This document shows positions 16,893-24,832 of a DNA stretch of 64,000 bases, piece after piece. The first letter of the stretch is position 1. The number at the start of each line of letters is the position of its first letter. The notes beneath the pieces were generated by a model, which ran no database searches, was not told where the DNA came from, and saw only the letters and a program-made list of their open reading frames with translations. The position numbers were made by a program, and so were the translations under genes. Origin of the DNA: Colwellia sp. 20A7 (GTDB taxonomy: Bacteria > Pseudomonadota > Gammaproteobacteria > Enterobacterales > Alteromonadaceae); contig NZ_CP047130.1 in NCBI RefSeq assembly GCF_009832865.1, positions 1,116,001 to 1,180,000 on the forward strand, read 5' to 3'.

Positions 16893-19565
16893 GTGCGATT
16901 TTTCAAGTTTATTGCGATAACGCTTGTTTCCTTATTCATCATTTTTGCTGTCATTGTTGTTGGTATTTATAATGCTCGCATTTCAATTATAAACAGCGTT
17001 GCACAAAATCAATTCAGTTCAACTCCTGTAAAAGTAACGTGTTTTGATCTCGGTCTAACAAGTGATCTGTCAATTGTTGTTGATAACTTATGTTTACAAA
17101 GCCCAAAGGTGGATATAAATATTGTTGATACGGTTATACAGTGGCACCTCTACCCCAAATTTAATATAACTAATATTGATGTGAATTTGGTTGAAATTAG
17201 CGCTAAAGAGCATTTCTTTTCAAATATCAATCAAACTTCTTTAAATGATAAGGAAAGCACTACTGGTAAAAGTGTTAGCGATTTATTATCGGCAGCACTA
17301 AGATCTTATGTAGACCAACTTGATCAATTTCAATTGCCGTTAAATATGAATGTTGACCAAATTTTTTATGTACCTTTCACCGTGCAAGGTAAAACCGCAA
17401 CAGCAAATAATATTACTTATGAACAAGAGCAATCACTTTATATTGCTCAGCTCTCAAACCTAGATAATACCTTGTTATTTTCATTGGGAAATGAAAACAA
17501 TAAAGCCTTTCTTAACCTTGAATTGACTCAGGAATTATCAGGTTTCTCTATTACTTTCTCAAGTGAGTTAGAGCCATTAAAAACATTTGTTAGTGAGCAT
17601 CGGTTACCGATCAGCACTAGATTTCAACATGATTTAAATGCTCATGAAGTCACAGGAAGTATTAGTTCATTAATAAAGTATCAAGCTGATAAGCTCAGTA
17701 TGGAAAATCATATTACGGGCTTTGTATTAAACTCCGCTATTGGTATAGGTGACAGTGGTGCATTTAAACTCTCAGGGGAGCTTAATTTTAATAATCAGTT
17801 TGATTTAGGTTCCAACGAGGTGAACAGTAAAAAAAATGAAACTTTTAAAAAGAATAATAATACATCATCGAATAAAAATAATGAGGTACTGACTCTACAA
17901 TTTATAGATCAAAATGAAATACTGTTGGAGTATCAGCAAGTATCGCTGTTGGCGTTACTTGAAAGAATTGAAGTTTCTCCAATAATTATGTCGGTAATGA
18001 AAGATAACCCAATACCTCAATTAGCACTTAAGCTTCAAGGCGATGCTATTGTTAACTTCAACACCAGTGAACTAGAGCTTAGCTATCTAGAAATGAATGC
18101 GCGTAATGGTGAAGTCATACATCAAATTGTATTGAATAATAGTGCAGTAGCGTTGGCTAACACAGAAATACTCAATGCATTTACTGTAGATGACTTTGTT
18201 ATTGATAGTGAAATCAACTTGATTAGCGTGCCAGGTATAGCAAAATTAACAACTACGCCAATTAATATTCATTTAGCGGGATCATTACAGTCATTAAACA
18301 ATCAAGCAAGGCTAAACTTAGCGGAAAACTCTGTTATTGAGCTTAACAATATAAAGATTGCAGGAAGCAGCGAGCAAGGTAATCAAACATTATTCAGTGT
18401 AAAAGCATTATCAACAGCATTAAAAGGTAATGTGGCATTGTTAGAAAATAATAAGCTTAATATGAATATATCCGTTCTAAATAAAGCGAAACAAATGAAT
18501 GTACCTAAGGCCATACAAGTGAGCTCTCTTGAATTGTTTAGTGAGGTAAAAGGCTCTTTGGATGATATTAATATTAAAACTAGCACTAATGCTGACGGCG
18601 TAGAACTGGGGAATGTTTTTATTACTGGCTCAGTACAATCGCCGGCAATAGAAGTAATCGGAACAGGTTTACCGCTGACTGATTTACTCTTATTAAATAT
18701 TAAATTGCCTATTAGTGTTGAGCTTATTGAGGGGACATTAAACTACAATGTATCAGGTCAATTACCAGACTTAAATCATATTACTCAAACTCACTTTGAT
18801 ACCAGTGTTGGTATTAAGTCGCTTAGTGGCGAAGTTGATGGTATTTGGATCCAAGATCTAAATTGGCAGCAACAATTCACCATAGAATCAGGAAATATAA
18901 CCACAAACGCTAATGATAAAGAAAATATAACGATAGCGTTAATTGAGTCATTTACGCCTATTTCAAACCTTTCTGTTAATACTCGTTGGTCGTTTAGTAA
19001 TAATAACTTCAAACTTGCTGTTAACAATCTTAAAGCTGATGCTTTTAGCGGAAGCATTTTTGTTCCTGATATGCACTGGCCTTTTGTACAAGGGCATTCA
19101 GCTAATGTTCAGCTAGATAGTATAGACTTAGCGCAAGTGTTGGCATTAGATAAAAAGCAAGGTATTGTTGTTACAGGTAATATTTCAGGGAACGTTCCTG
19201 TAATGTTTGATGGTGATAAACTTACTATTGAAGCGGGTGAACTATACAATGTTACTAATGGACTAATACAAGTGATTAACAATCCTGCAGTAGCAGAGTT
19301 AAAAGCTAATAATAGTCAGTTACAATTAGCATTTGATGCGCTGCAAAACCTGCATTATCATCAGCTTTCCTCTAAGGTTTCAATGTTAGATGATGGTTAT
19401 ATGCAGTTAGATACAATAATAAAAGGTCGAAATCCTGATATTGATAACGATGTAAACTTGAATTTGAATTTAACTTACGACTTGTTAGGGTTGCTTGAAT
19501 CCTTGTCAATAACACAACGTTTTGAAGATATTATTATCAAAGGTTTACAAAAAAATAAGGAGTGA
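16893..19565 (+). CDS. ydbH: YdbH family AsmA-like intermembrane lipid transport protein
   Basis: An 890-residue protein anchored in the inner membrane by one segment (about 7-27), with a long, beta-rich periplasmic body expected to form the hydrophobic groove of AsmA-like bridge proteins. YdbH acts redundantly with TamB and YhdP in moving phospholipid to the outer membrane in E. coli. The C-terminal third (about 640-880, with the VTGNISGNVPVMFDGD region) is the conserved YdbH part. The start is GTG at 16893 with AAGGA at 16881. Assignment rests heavily on the following ynbE and ydbL genes, the same trio as in E. coli. It overlaps the ribosome site of ynbE. Confidence 0.9.
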   Translation: MRFFKFIAITLVSLFIIFAVIVVGIYNARISIINSVAQNQFSSTPVKVTCFDLGLTSDLSIVVDNLCLQSPKVDINIVDTVIQWHLYPKFNITNIDVNLVEISAKEHFFSNINQTSLNDKESTTGKSVSDLLSAALRSYVDQLDQFQLPLNMNVDQIFYVPFTVQGKTATANNITYEQEQSLYIAQLSNLDNTLLFSLGNENNKAFLNLELTQELSGFSITFSSELEPLKTFVSEHRLPISTRFQHDLNAHEVTGSISSLIKYQADKLSMENHITGFVLNSAIGIGDSGAFKLSGELNFNNQFDLGSNEVNSKKNETFKKNNNTSSNKNNEVLTLQFIDQNEILLEYQQVSLLALLERIEVSPIIMSVMKDNPIPQLALKLQGDAIVNFNTSELELSYLEMNARNGEVIHQIVLNNSAVALANTEILNAFTVDDFVIDSEINLISVPGIAKLTTTPINIHLAGSLQSLNNQARLNLAENSVIELNNIKIAGSSEQGNQTLFSVKALSTALKGNVALLENNKLNMNISVLNKAKQMNVPKAIQVSSLELFSEVKGSLDDINIKTSTNADGVELGNVFITGSVQSPAIEVIGTGLPLTDLLLLNIKLPISVELIEGTLNYNVSGQLPDLNHITQTHFDTSVGIKSLSGEVDGIWIQDLNWQQQFTIESGNITTNANDKENITIALIESFTPISNLSVNTRWSFSNNNFKLAVNNLKADAFSGSIFVPDMHWPFVQGHSANVQLDSIDLAQVLALDKKQGIVVTGNISGNVPVMFDGDKLTIEAGELYNVTNGLIQVINNPAVAELKANNSQLQLAFDALQNLHYHQLSSKVSMLDDGYMQLDTIIKGRNPDIDNDVNLNLNLTYDLLGLLESLSITQRFEDIIIKGLQKNKE

Positions 19566-19567
19566 GT

Positions 19568-19750
19568 ATGCGTAAAATACTAATAGCAGTATCCATTGTT
19601 TTCACCATGAGTGCTTGTACACATAAAGTAGAAGTTAGCGCAAAAGAGCCAATTACTATTAATTTAAATTTAAAAATTGATCATGAAATAAAAGTCAAAG
19701 TAGATAAAGAATTAGACGATATTTTTAGTGATGAAAGCGATGTTTTTTAG
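19568..19750 (+). CDS. ynbE: YnbE outer membrane lipoprotein
   Basis: A 60-residue lipoprotein with lipobox TMSAC (C18 or so) and the family signature KEPITINLNLKIDHEIKVKVDKEL. In E. coli, YnbE pairs with the YdbH C-terminus to complete the envelope-spanning bridge. The ATG at 19568 is preferred because AAGGAG (19557-19562) is spaced 5 nt away; an in-frame GTG at 19562 lies inside that site. The gene starts 2 bp after the ydbH stop. Confidence 0.92.
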   Translation: MRKILIAVSIVFTMSACTHKVEVSAKEPITINLNLKIDHEIKVKVDKELDDIFSDESDVF

Positions 19751-19759
19751 GGAGATATT

Positions 19760-20101
19760 ATGAATATGATAACGAATAATTTGATAAAAAAAGTAAGCGG
19801 TATTCTTTTAATTTCAACAATCACTTTCTCTGCTTGGGCTATATCGTTAGGTGCAGCAAAGCAGCAAGGTTTAGTAGGGGAAATGTCTAATGGTTATTTA
19901 GGTGTTGTTGTGAATAGCCCCGAAGCTAAAAACTTAGTTAATAGTGTTAATCAAAAACGTAAACAAATTTATATAGATTTAGCACGTAAAAATAAAATTA
20001 CTATGGAGCAAGTGACTGCGTTGGCGGGAAAGAAAGCATTAGCTAAAACAAGGTCAGGTCATTTTATTAAAAATACCTCAGGACAATGGATTAAGAAATA
20101 A
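19760..20101 (+). CDS. ydbL: YdbL periplasmic protein (DUF1318)
   Basis: A 113-residue secreted protein: signal peptide to about AWA, then a compact helical domain with the DUF1318 pattern LGAAKQQGLVGEMSNGYLG and VNQKRKQIYIDLARKN. In E. coli, YdbL is thought to modulate the YdbH-YnbE complex. GGAG precedes the ATG by 5 nt, 9 bp after ynbE. Last gene of the trio, followed by a terminator shared with the converging kinase gene. Confidence 0.9.
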   Translation: MNMITNNLIKKVSGILLISTITFSAWAISLGAAKQQGLVGEMSNGYLGVVVNSPEAKNLVNSVNQKRKQIYIDLARKNKITMEQVTALAGKKALAKTRSGHFIKNTSGQWIKK

Positions 20102-20110
20102 GTATTGAAG

Positions 20111-20137
20111 GACAAAGGGAACTAGCGTCCCTTTGTC
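20111..20137. terminator. Bidirectional terminator between ydbL and the histidine kinase gene
   Basis: A 10-bp perfect stem GACAAAGGGA/TCCCTTTGTC with a 7-nt loop in the 56-bp gap between converging genes. T-tracts on either side are short. Confidence 0.65.
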
Positions 20138-20157
20138 TTGATATTGCTAGCCGTTAA

Positions 20158-21639
20158 TTATGAGTGATGTACTTGCTGTAAAGACAATGAAAAACTGCTA
20201 CCTTGCCCTAACTCGCTCTCAACAAAAAGCTCAGAATTTAATATTTTACTCAGCTTTTGACTAATGGCTAAACCTAAACCCGCATGAGTTGTATTGTCTT
20301 CAATAGCGTTGCTTGCTCGATATCTAGCGTCAAAAATATAAGCAATATCTTCTTTACTAATCCCCGAACCGTTATCGGTAACTGAAACCTTTATTTTATC
20401 TGTTAGCTGATTAACAATGATCGCAACTTCACCATTTTCTTTGGTATGTCTTATTGCGTTCTCCAACAAGTTCGTGATTATACGTTCAAGCTTGGCGATA
20501 TCAGAATAAACTACAAAACGGCATTGTTGTGGTTGTAGGCTTAAACGAATACCTTTCTCTTGTGCTTTAAGTGCGAACTTAGCAATAATGTCATGCAGTA
20601 ACTCGCCAACAGCAAATGTCTCAAGGCTTACGGTTACTTGCCCATCTTCTAAATGGGCTAATTCAAATATTTGATCAATCAAGCGTTTTAATTGCATACC
20701 ATTTCGTTGAGCTGTTGCCATATAATCTGCACGGGTAGATTCTGTTAATTTATCACCTTTCATGACTATCGTTTCTATATACCCTTGCATGGTCGCTAGT
20801 GGTGTACGCAAGTCATGAGATAAATGTGCTAATAACTCACTTCTTACACGATCATTTTCAGTCAGTTGTGATAATTGTTGGTTGATTTGATTAACCATGG
20901 CGTTAAAGCTAGAGCCAAGCATATGGACTTCATTATTTTGCGGATGCTCCCAATGCGTTAATGTAACTTTAGATTGATCAAATTTAACGTCATTAATCGC
21001 TTTCATCTCATTTGCAAGTTGTTTTATTGGTGCAGTGAAGTAACGAAATACTGCTAATAGAATAAGTAGAAGCAGTAATAATGAGCCAATGAAAATGGCA
21101 CCAAACTGTTGTAAATGTTCATCACTTTTCACTTGGCTAAAAATAGAGTCATATATTTCTCCACCAATAATAATATATAAATAACCTTGTAAATTATCAC
21201 CACGATAAATTGGCGCGGCTGAGAATATTTTTTGTTTATTTAAATCACGAGGATCATCACCTAATACAGGCATAATGTCGGGATTTGAAATTAAGTTAAC
21301 TAGTGGGCTTAAATTTACTTTTTTACGCTTTATTTTGTTGGCGTCTGCGGAATAAGTAATAATATTTCCAGCGGGATCTAGAAAATAAAATTCAAATGAA
21401 GGCCCTAATAACATTAAGGTATGAAATAAATTTTTTAATGCTGTTTTATCATAGACACCATCTTGTAATAGCGGATTATCATGCGCTAAATGTTCGGCAA
21501 GCTGACTATGTAATCTTTGCTCTGCTTGTAATTTTGAGTGTTCAGCTAAGGAATTGCTCCAATAAAAAAGCATAGACGCCAATATAATGAAAGCGCAACA
21601 CACCGATAATGCTAGCCGTTGATAAAGTGAAAATTTCAT
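20158..21639 (-). CDS. Sensor histidine kinase
   Basis: A 493-residue membrane kinase. Order: membrane segment (about 8-28), periplasmic sensor region (about 30-178, including FEFYFLDPAGNIITY, a PAS/dCache-like strand set), second membrane segment (about 179-200), HAMP (about 200-255), HisKA with the phosphorylated H275 in HLSHDLRTP, then HATPase with N box NLLENAIRHT, G1 DNGSGI and G2 GLGLAI. The stimulus is unknown. It lies 29 bp after the response regulator gene and is the last member of a likely spondin-spondin-regulator-kinase operon. Confidence 0.93.
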   Translation of the reverse strand: MKFSLYQRLALSVCCAFIILASMLFYWSNSLAEHSKLQAEQRLHSQLAEHLAHDNPLLQDGVYDKTALKNLFHTLMLLGPSFEFYFLDPAGNIITYSADANKIKRKKVNLSPLVNLISNPDIMPVLGDDPRDLNKQKIFSAAPIYRGDNLQGYLYIIIGGEIYDSIFSQVKSDEHLQQFGAIFIGSLLLLLLILLAVFRYFTAPIKQLANEMKAINDVKFDQSKVTLTHWEHPQNNEVHMLGSSFNAMVNQINQQLSQLTENDRVRSELLAHLSHDLRTPLATMQGYIETIVMKGDKLTESTRADYMATAQRNGMQLKRLIDQIFELAHLEDGQVTVSLETFAVGELLHDIIAKFALKAQEKGIRLSLQPQQCRFVVYSDIAKLERIITNLLENAIRHTKENGEVAIIVNQLTDKIKVSVTDNGSGISKEDIAYIFDARYRASNAIEDNTTHAGLGLAISQKLSKILNSELFVESELGQGSSFSLSLQQVHHS

Positions 21640-21668
21640 GAAAAACTCGTTTAAATACTAATGAATGA

Positions 21669-22412
21669 CTATAAAACGCCAGCAGAGTTTAGCTTGTAGC
21701 CAACACCCCAAACTGTTTGAATAATTTGAGGATCTGCACAATTTTCTTCTAACTTATTGCGTAAACGATTTATATGAGAGTTTACCGTGTGCTCATAACC
21801 ACTATGATTATAGCCCCAAACACCATCAAGTAATTGAGCGCGAGAAAATACCTGATCAGGGTATTTGCATAAATAATCAAGTAACTCAAATTCTGTGGAA
21901 GTTAAATTAATCGCATTGTCTTTATAAGTTACTTGATGATAGCGCTGATCAACTAATAATTTCCCTATACAAGTACTATGCTTTTGTTCTATTTGGTTTT
22001 TATTGTTTTCTTCAGGTTCACTTGTTTGGTTTCTTTGAGAATAAGCTTGAGCTCGTCTTAATTGCGCCCGAACTCTTGCTTGTAATTCTCTTATGCTAAA
22101 CGGTTTTGTCATGTAATCATCAGCGCCAAGTTCGAGTCCCAATACCCGATCTGTTTCCGATGTTTTTGACGTCAGCATTATGATGGCTTGTAACGGTTTT
22201 TCTTGACGAATTTGTCGACAAATATCTAACCCATTAATGCCTGGAAGCATTACATCAAGCATAATTAGCTGATAATTTTGCTTTAGTGCTTGTTCAAGCC
22301 CTTGTTGTCCATGACAACAAATATCACTATCAATATCTAATTCTGACAAATGCACTTGGATTAAGTTGGCAATATCGTATTCATCTTCAACAATTAAAAC
22401 TGTTTCTTTCAT
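21669..22412 (-). CDS. OmpR-family response regulator
   Basis: A 247-residue DNA-binding regulator. The receiver domain (about 4-120) has the acidic pair E9/D10, phospho-acceptor D53 in MLDVMLPG, T81 and K103 in TKPF. A linker rich in Q/E/N (about 125-150) leads to a winged-helix effector domain (about 152-243) with NLTSTEFELLDYL and the closing VWGVGYKLN. It is paired with the adjacent kinase. OmpR/PhoB-class proteins bind direct repeats spaced near one helical turn, which fits the TCAC array at 24029-24076. Confidence 0.95.
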   Translation of the reverse strand: MKETVLIVEDEYDIANLIQVHLSELDIDSDICCHGQQGLEQALKQNYQLIMLDVMLPGINGLDICRQIRQEKPLQAIIMLTSKTSETDRVLGLELGADDYMTKPFSIRELQARVRAQLRRAQAYSQRNQTSEPEENNKNQIEQKHSTCIGKLLVDQRYHQVTYKDNAINLTSTEFELLDYLCKYPDQVFSRAQLLDGVWGYNHSGYEHTVNSHINRLRNKLEENCADPQIIQTVWGVGYKLNSAGVL

Positions 22413-22418
22413 ATTACT

Positions 22419-22462
22419 GGCCAGTTAGTAGCGCAAGTTAATTTAACCTGATATAACTGGCC
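22419..22462 (-). other. Hairpin between the second spondin gene and the response regulator
   Basis: A 9-bp inverted repeat GGCCAGTTA/TAACTGGCC encloses a 26-nt loop and fills most of the 59-bp spacer. There is no T run. It could be an mRNA processing or attenuation point lowering expression of the regulator and kinase relative to the surface proteins; that role is inference. Confidence 0.45.
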
Positions 22463-22471
22463 AAGTTCAAC

Positions 22472-23221
22472 TTACTGTGTACGCGTTATAGTTAATTTAA
22501 TCGCAGGGTTATCAAAACGATGCGCCTGAGTTAAAACTGAGCTAGATAATCCATCGTCTTGGCTAATAACACCTGAATGAATCGCAACAAAGTCAACATC
22601 ATCTCTTGCTTCATCAAAACCAGTACCGCCATCTGCTGGGCCAGGGATGGTTCCCATCGCTTCGCTATTGGCTTCTGTACCCGCATCATAAACGTTTAAG
22701 TTCCATGATTTCACGTCATCAATTGCCATTGTAGATATATCTATACCAGTAAGACCCGTAAAAGCATCATTTGTATTCACTAACATTGTTGCAGCAGTGA
22801 AATAAATTGCATTTCTATCAGTTGTTGTGATTGCAACAGTGTCCGCTGAACCAGGTAAAACAACACCTTCACCTGAACCAGAAGCAAGTACACTTGAGTC
22901 AGCTATTAATTGACTATTATCGCCACTTTCGGCTAGTTGCTCTAAAGCTGTTGATGACGCTTCACCTGCAATCCACATTTTACTGTCACCATGAAACATA
23001 ACAGCAAGTGGTGAAAGCGGTTGCGCATAAGTTAAATTAGTTACTGTAACTGAATAACTATACTCATCTGGTGTAGCCGGCGTCTCAATAACAGGGTCAG
23101 CAGAATTATTGTCACTACCACAAGCCGATAAAACTAATAATAAGCTTGATGCAATTAACATTTTGCTTTTTTTCAAAGTATTGGCTCTGGCATTATTGTT
23201 ATTTAAAGAAAAGTTCAACAT
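22472..23221 (-). CDS. Spondin-domain lipoprotein
   Basis: A 249-residue predicted lipoprotein. The lipobox LSAC with Gly after the Cys suggests outer-membrane sorting. The N-terminal region before the hydrophobic core is long (about 20 residues), but AAGGAG 8 nt before the ATG at 23221 supports this start. The mature part matches the spondin N-terminal domain: VTVTNLTYAQPLSPLAV, the DAFTGLTGIDI segment, LNVYDAGTEANSEAMG and a final beta strand IKLTITRTQ. It is clearly homologous to the gene before it, from which it is separated by 10 bp. Substrate or ligand unknown. Confidence 0.87.
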   Translation of the reverse strand: MLNFSLNNNNARANTLKKSKMLIASSLLLVLSACGSDNNSADPVIETPATPDEYSYSVTVTNLTYAQPLSPLAVMFHGDSKMWIAGEASSTALEQLAESGDNSQLIADSSVLASGSGEGVVLPGSADTVAITTTDRNAIYFTAATMLVNTNDAFTGLTGIDISTMAIDDVKSWNLNVYDAGTEANSEAMGTIPGPADGGTGFDEARDDVDFVAIHSGVISQDDGLSSSVLTQAHRFDNPAIKLTITRTQ

Positions 23222-23231
23222 ATTCTTCTCC

Positions 23232-23945
23232 TTATTGAACAGTAATAGTTAATTTAGCTACAGGGTTTAACCAACGGTGAATGCTATTGTTTAAATCGCT
23301 TTTACCGCCATCAACCATTTCATCACCTAAGTTTCCGCGATGAATATGTATAGTGGTATTGCTTTCTGTATCAGTAACACCTGTTCCATTTGTACCTGCA
23401 TCGCCACCTGGTGCTGCTGGAATACCTAATACACCTGGAGCACCGCCACCATTTACTAGTTCATTATTAGCTTCAGTACCCGCATCATAAGCATTTAAGT
23501 TGATAGTGTAAGTACCCGCTTCAGTTGGAATTTCCCAGCTATCTAAACCAACAAAACCATCATTTGAAGGTAAAACCATTGCGGCTAATGATAGGTGAGT
23601 ATTAGCACTGTCATTTGTCAAAGTGTAAGTAGTTGACAAACCTGGAGCTAGAAGACCTGCAGCAGGGTTTTCATTGGTATTAGCATCAATATTTGATAAC
23701 AAGCTAACTAAACCTGAAATGTCACCACCTTCTGCCATTGCTTGCAGTTCTGCTGTAGCTGTAGCACCAGACATGAAAATATGATTGTCACTTGAGTGGG
23801 CAGATGTAACGATTGGCGTGAAATGTAATCCTTGCGTTAAATTAGTGACGGTAATTGATAAGTCTTGGGCCATAACCGCTGAGCTAGAAAATGCGATTGC
23901 GCTGACGCTAAGTAAAGTAGTTAATTTTTTAGATGTTATTTTCAT
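23232..23945 (-). CDS. Secreted spondin-domain protein
   Basis: A 237-residue protein with a Sec signal peptide (cut near VMAQ) and a single spondin N-terminal domain over almost the whole mature chain. Shared hallmarks are VTNLTQGLHFTPIV, NDGFVGLDSWEI, LNAYDAGTEANNE and a closing KLTITVQ strand. A Gly/Pro/Ala-rich loop sits near residues 165-190. No lipobox, so it is likely periplasmic, surface or released, unlike its lipoprotein neighbour. Bacterial spondin proteins have no settled function. It is the first gene after the TCAC operator array. Confidence 0.87.
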   Translation of the reverse strand: MKITSKKLTTLLSVSAIAFSSSAVMAQDLSITVTNLTQGLHFTPIVTSAHSSDNHIFMSGATATAELQAMAEGGDISGLVSLLSNIDANTNENPAAGLLAPGLSTTYTLTNDSANTHLSLAAMVLPSNDGFVGLDSWEIPTEAGTYTINLNAYDAGTEANNELVNGGGAPGVLGIPAAPGGDAGTNGTGVTDTESNTTIHIHRGNLGDEMVDGGKSDLNNSIHRWLNPVAKLTITVQ

Positions 23946-24028
23946 GGTTCTGTATACCTTCTCTTAATATTTATGATTTGTGTTTTTAAACTCAGGAGAA
24001 AGTATGCAGGGGAGTTGTTGTGTGAAGG

Positions 24029-24076
24029 TCACAAAGTTATCACGGTTTCATTACTTAATTATCACAAAGTTATCAC
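24029..24076 (-). promoter_or_regulatory. Phased TCAC half-site array (likely OmpR-type operator)
   Basis: Two exact copies of the 15-mer TCACAAAGTTATCAC (24029-24043 and 24062-24076) lie 33 bp apart. Within them TCAC recurs at 24029, 24040, 24062 and 24073, with TTAC at 24051, so five half-sites repeat at exactly 11 bp. Direct half-sites at 11-bp phasing are the classic target of PhoB/OmpR-class dimers. The array ends 84 bp before the spondin start at 23945. The cognate regulator is probably the one encoded three genes downstream. Confidence 0.65.
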
Positions 24077-24080
24077 AGTG

Positions 24081-24644
24081 CTATTGAAAGATAATAGGGC
24101 TGATTATTTGTTTTATCTGTTCATGATTAAAAGGTTTTTGTATGTAAATTTCAACTCCAAGTTCAATAATGTCTTTTATATTATCATCAGCTAGTACACT
24201 GCTTATCGCAATTATTTTAATGTTTCTGGTACTAGGCGTAGTTTTTATTTTATGGCAAATTGAAAAACCGTCAATTCTATTCATCATTAAATCTAGTATT
24301 ATTAAATCAGGATTAAATCGATGTAATAAGTCGCCTGCGTCAAAACCATTATCAGCACATTTTATTTCTACGTGAGGAAAGTAGCTTTTTAAAAGCTTAG
24401 TTAACATAGCTAAAGATTCTTTATTATCATCAATAATTAATATTGAAAAATTTTGTTTGATATTATTTAGGTTTTGAGTATTTGATAGTAAATGTAAAAT
24501 ATCGTTCTTATCAAAATGACGATGGCCGTCCAGTGTGGTTATAAAAGGCAATCGTCCTATGTTGGCCCAATGTCGTATAGTTGTTGGCACAACGTGTAAT
24601 AATTCTGCGGCTTCAGAAGTCGTTAGCAGTGTTTTTTTTATCAT
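24081..24644 (-). CDS. HTH-receiver response regulator
   Basis: A 187-residue protein with an unusual domain order. A MerR/excisionase-type helix-turn-helix comes first (about 5-54: TTSEAAELLHVVPTTIRHWA, then GRLPF and the GHRHFDKNDI wing), and a CheY-like receiver second (about 66-185). The receiver has D72/D73, phospho-acceptor D118 in LDLMMN and K170 in QKPF, so it looks functional. No kinase is encoded beside it other than the spondin-linked one. It shares direction with the spondin operon, and its stop lies 4 bp from the TCAC array. It is divergent from the chemoreceptor gene and could act on that promoter. Confidence 0.88.
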   Translation of the reverse strand: MIKKTLLTTSEAAELLHVVPTTIRHWANIGRLPFITTLDGHRHFDKNDILHLLSNTQNLNNIKQNFSILIIDDNKESLAMLTKLLKSYFPHVEIKCADNGFDAGDLLHRFNPDLIILDLMMNRIDGFSICHKIKTTPSTRNIKIIAISSVLADDNIKDIIELGVEIYIQKPFNHEQIKQIISPIIFQ

Positions 24645-24760
24645 GTTTAAACCATACGTTATTGTCAGTTAATTCATTCTAACTCTCTGTTCAGCCTATA
24701 TATTAACTTAGATCAATATAATGTGTTTTTATTTCATATGATGTAAAATATGTTGTGTTT

Positions 24761-24778
24761 TGTCGTTTTTGTCGTTTT
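24761..24778 (+). repeat. Tandem 9-bp direct repeat in a divergent promoter region
   Basis: TGTCGTTTT occurs twice head to tail, 55 bp before the chemoreceptor ATG and between it and the divergent HTH-receiver gene. It is a possible operator for that regulator. There is no direct evidence beyond the repeat and its position. Confidence 0.4.
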
Positions 24779-24832
24779 ACACGGATGAAGTAAATTAGTG
24801 TAAATAAATATACTTATACAACGAGAAGTCAA

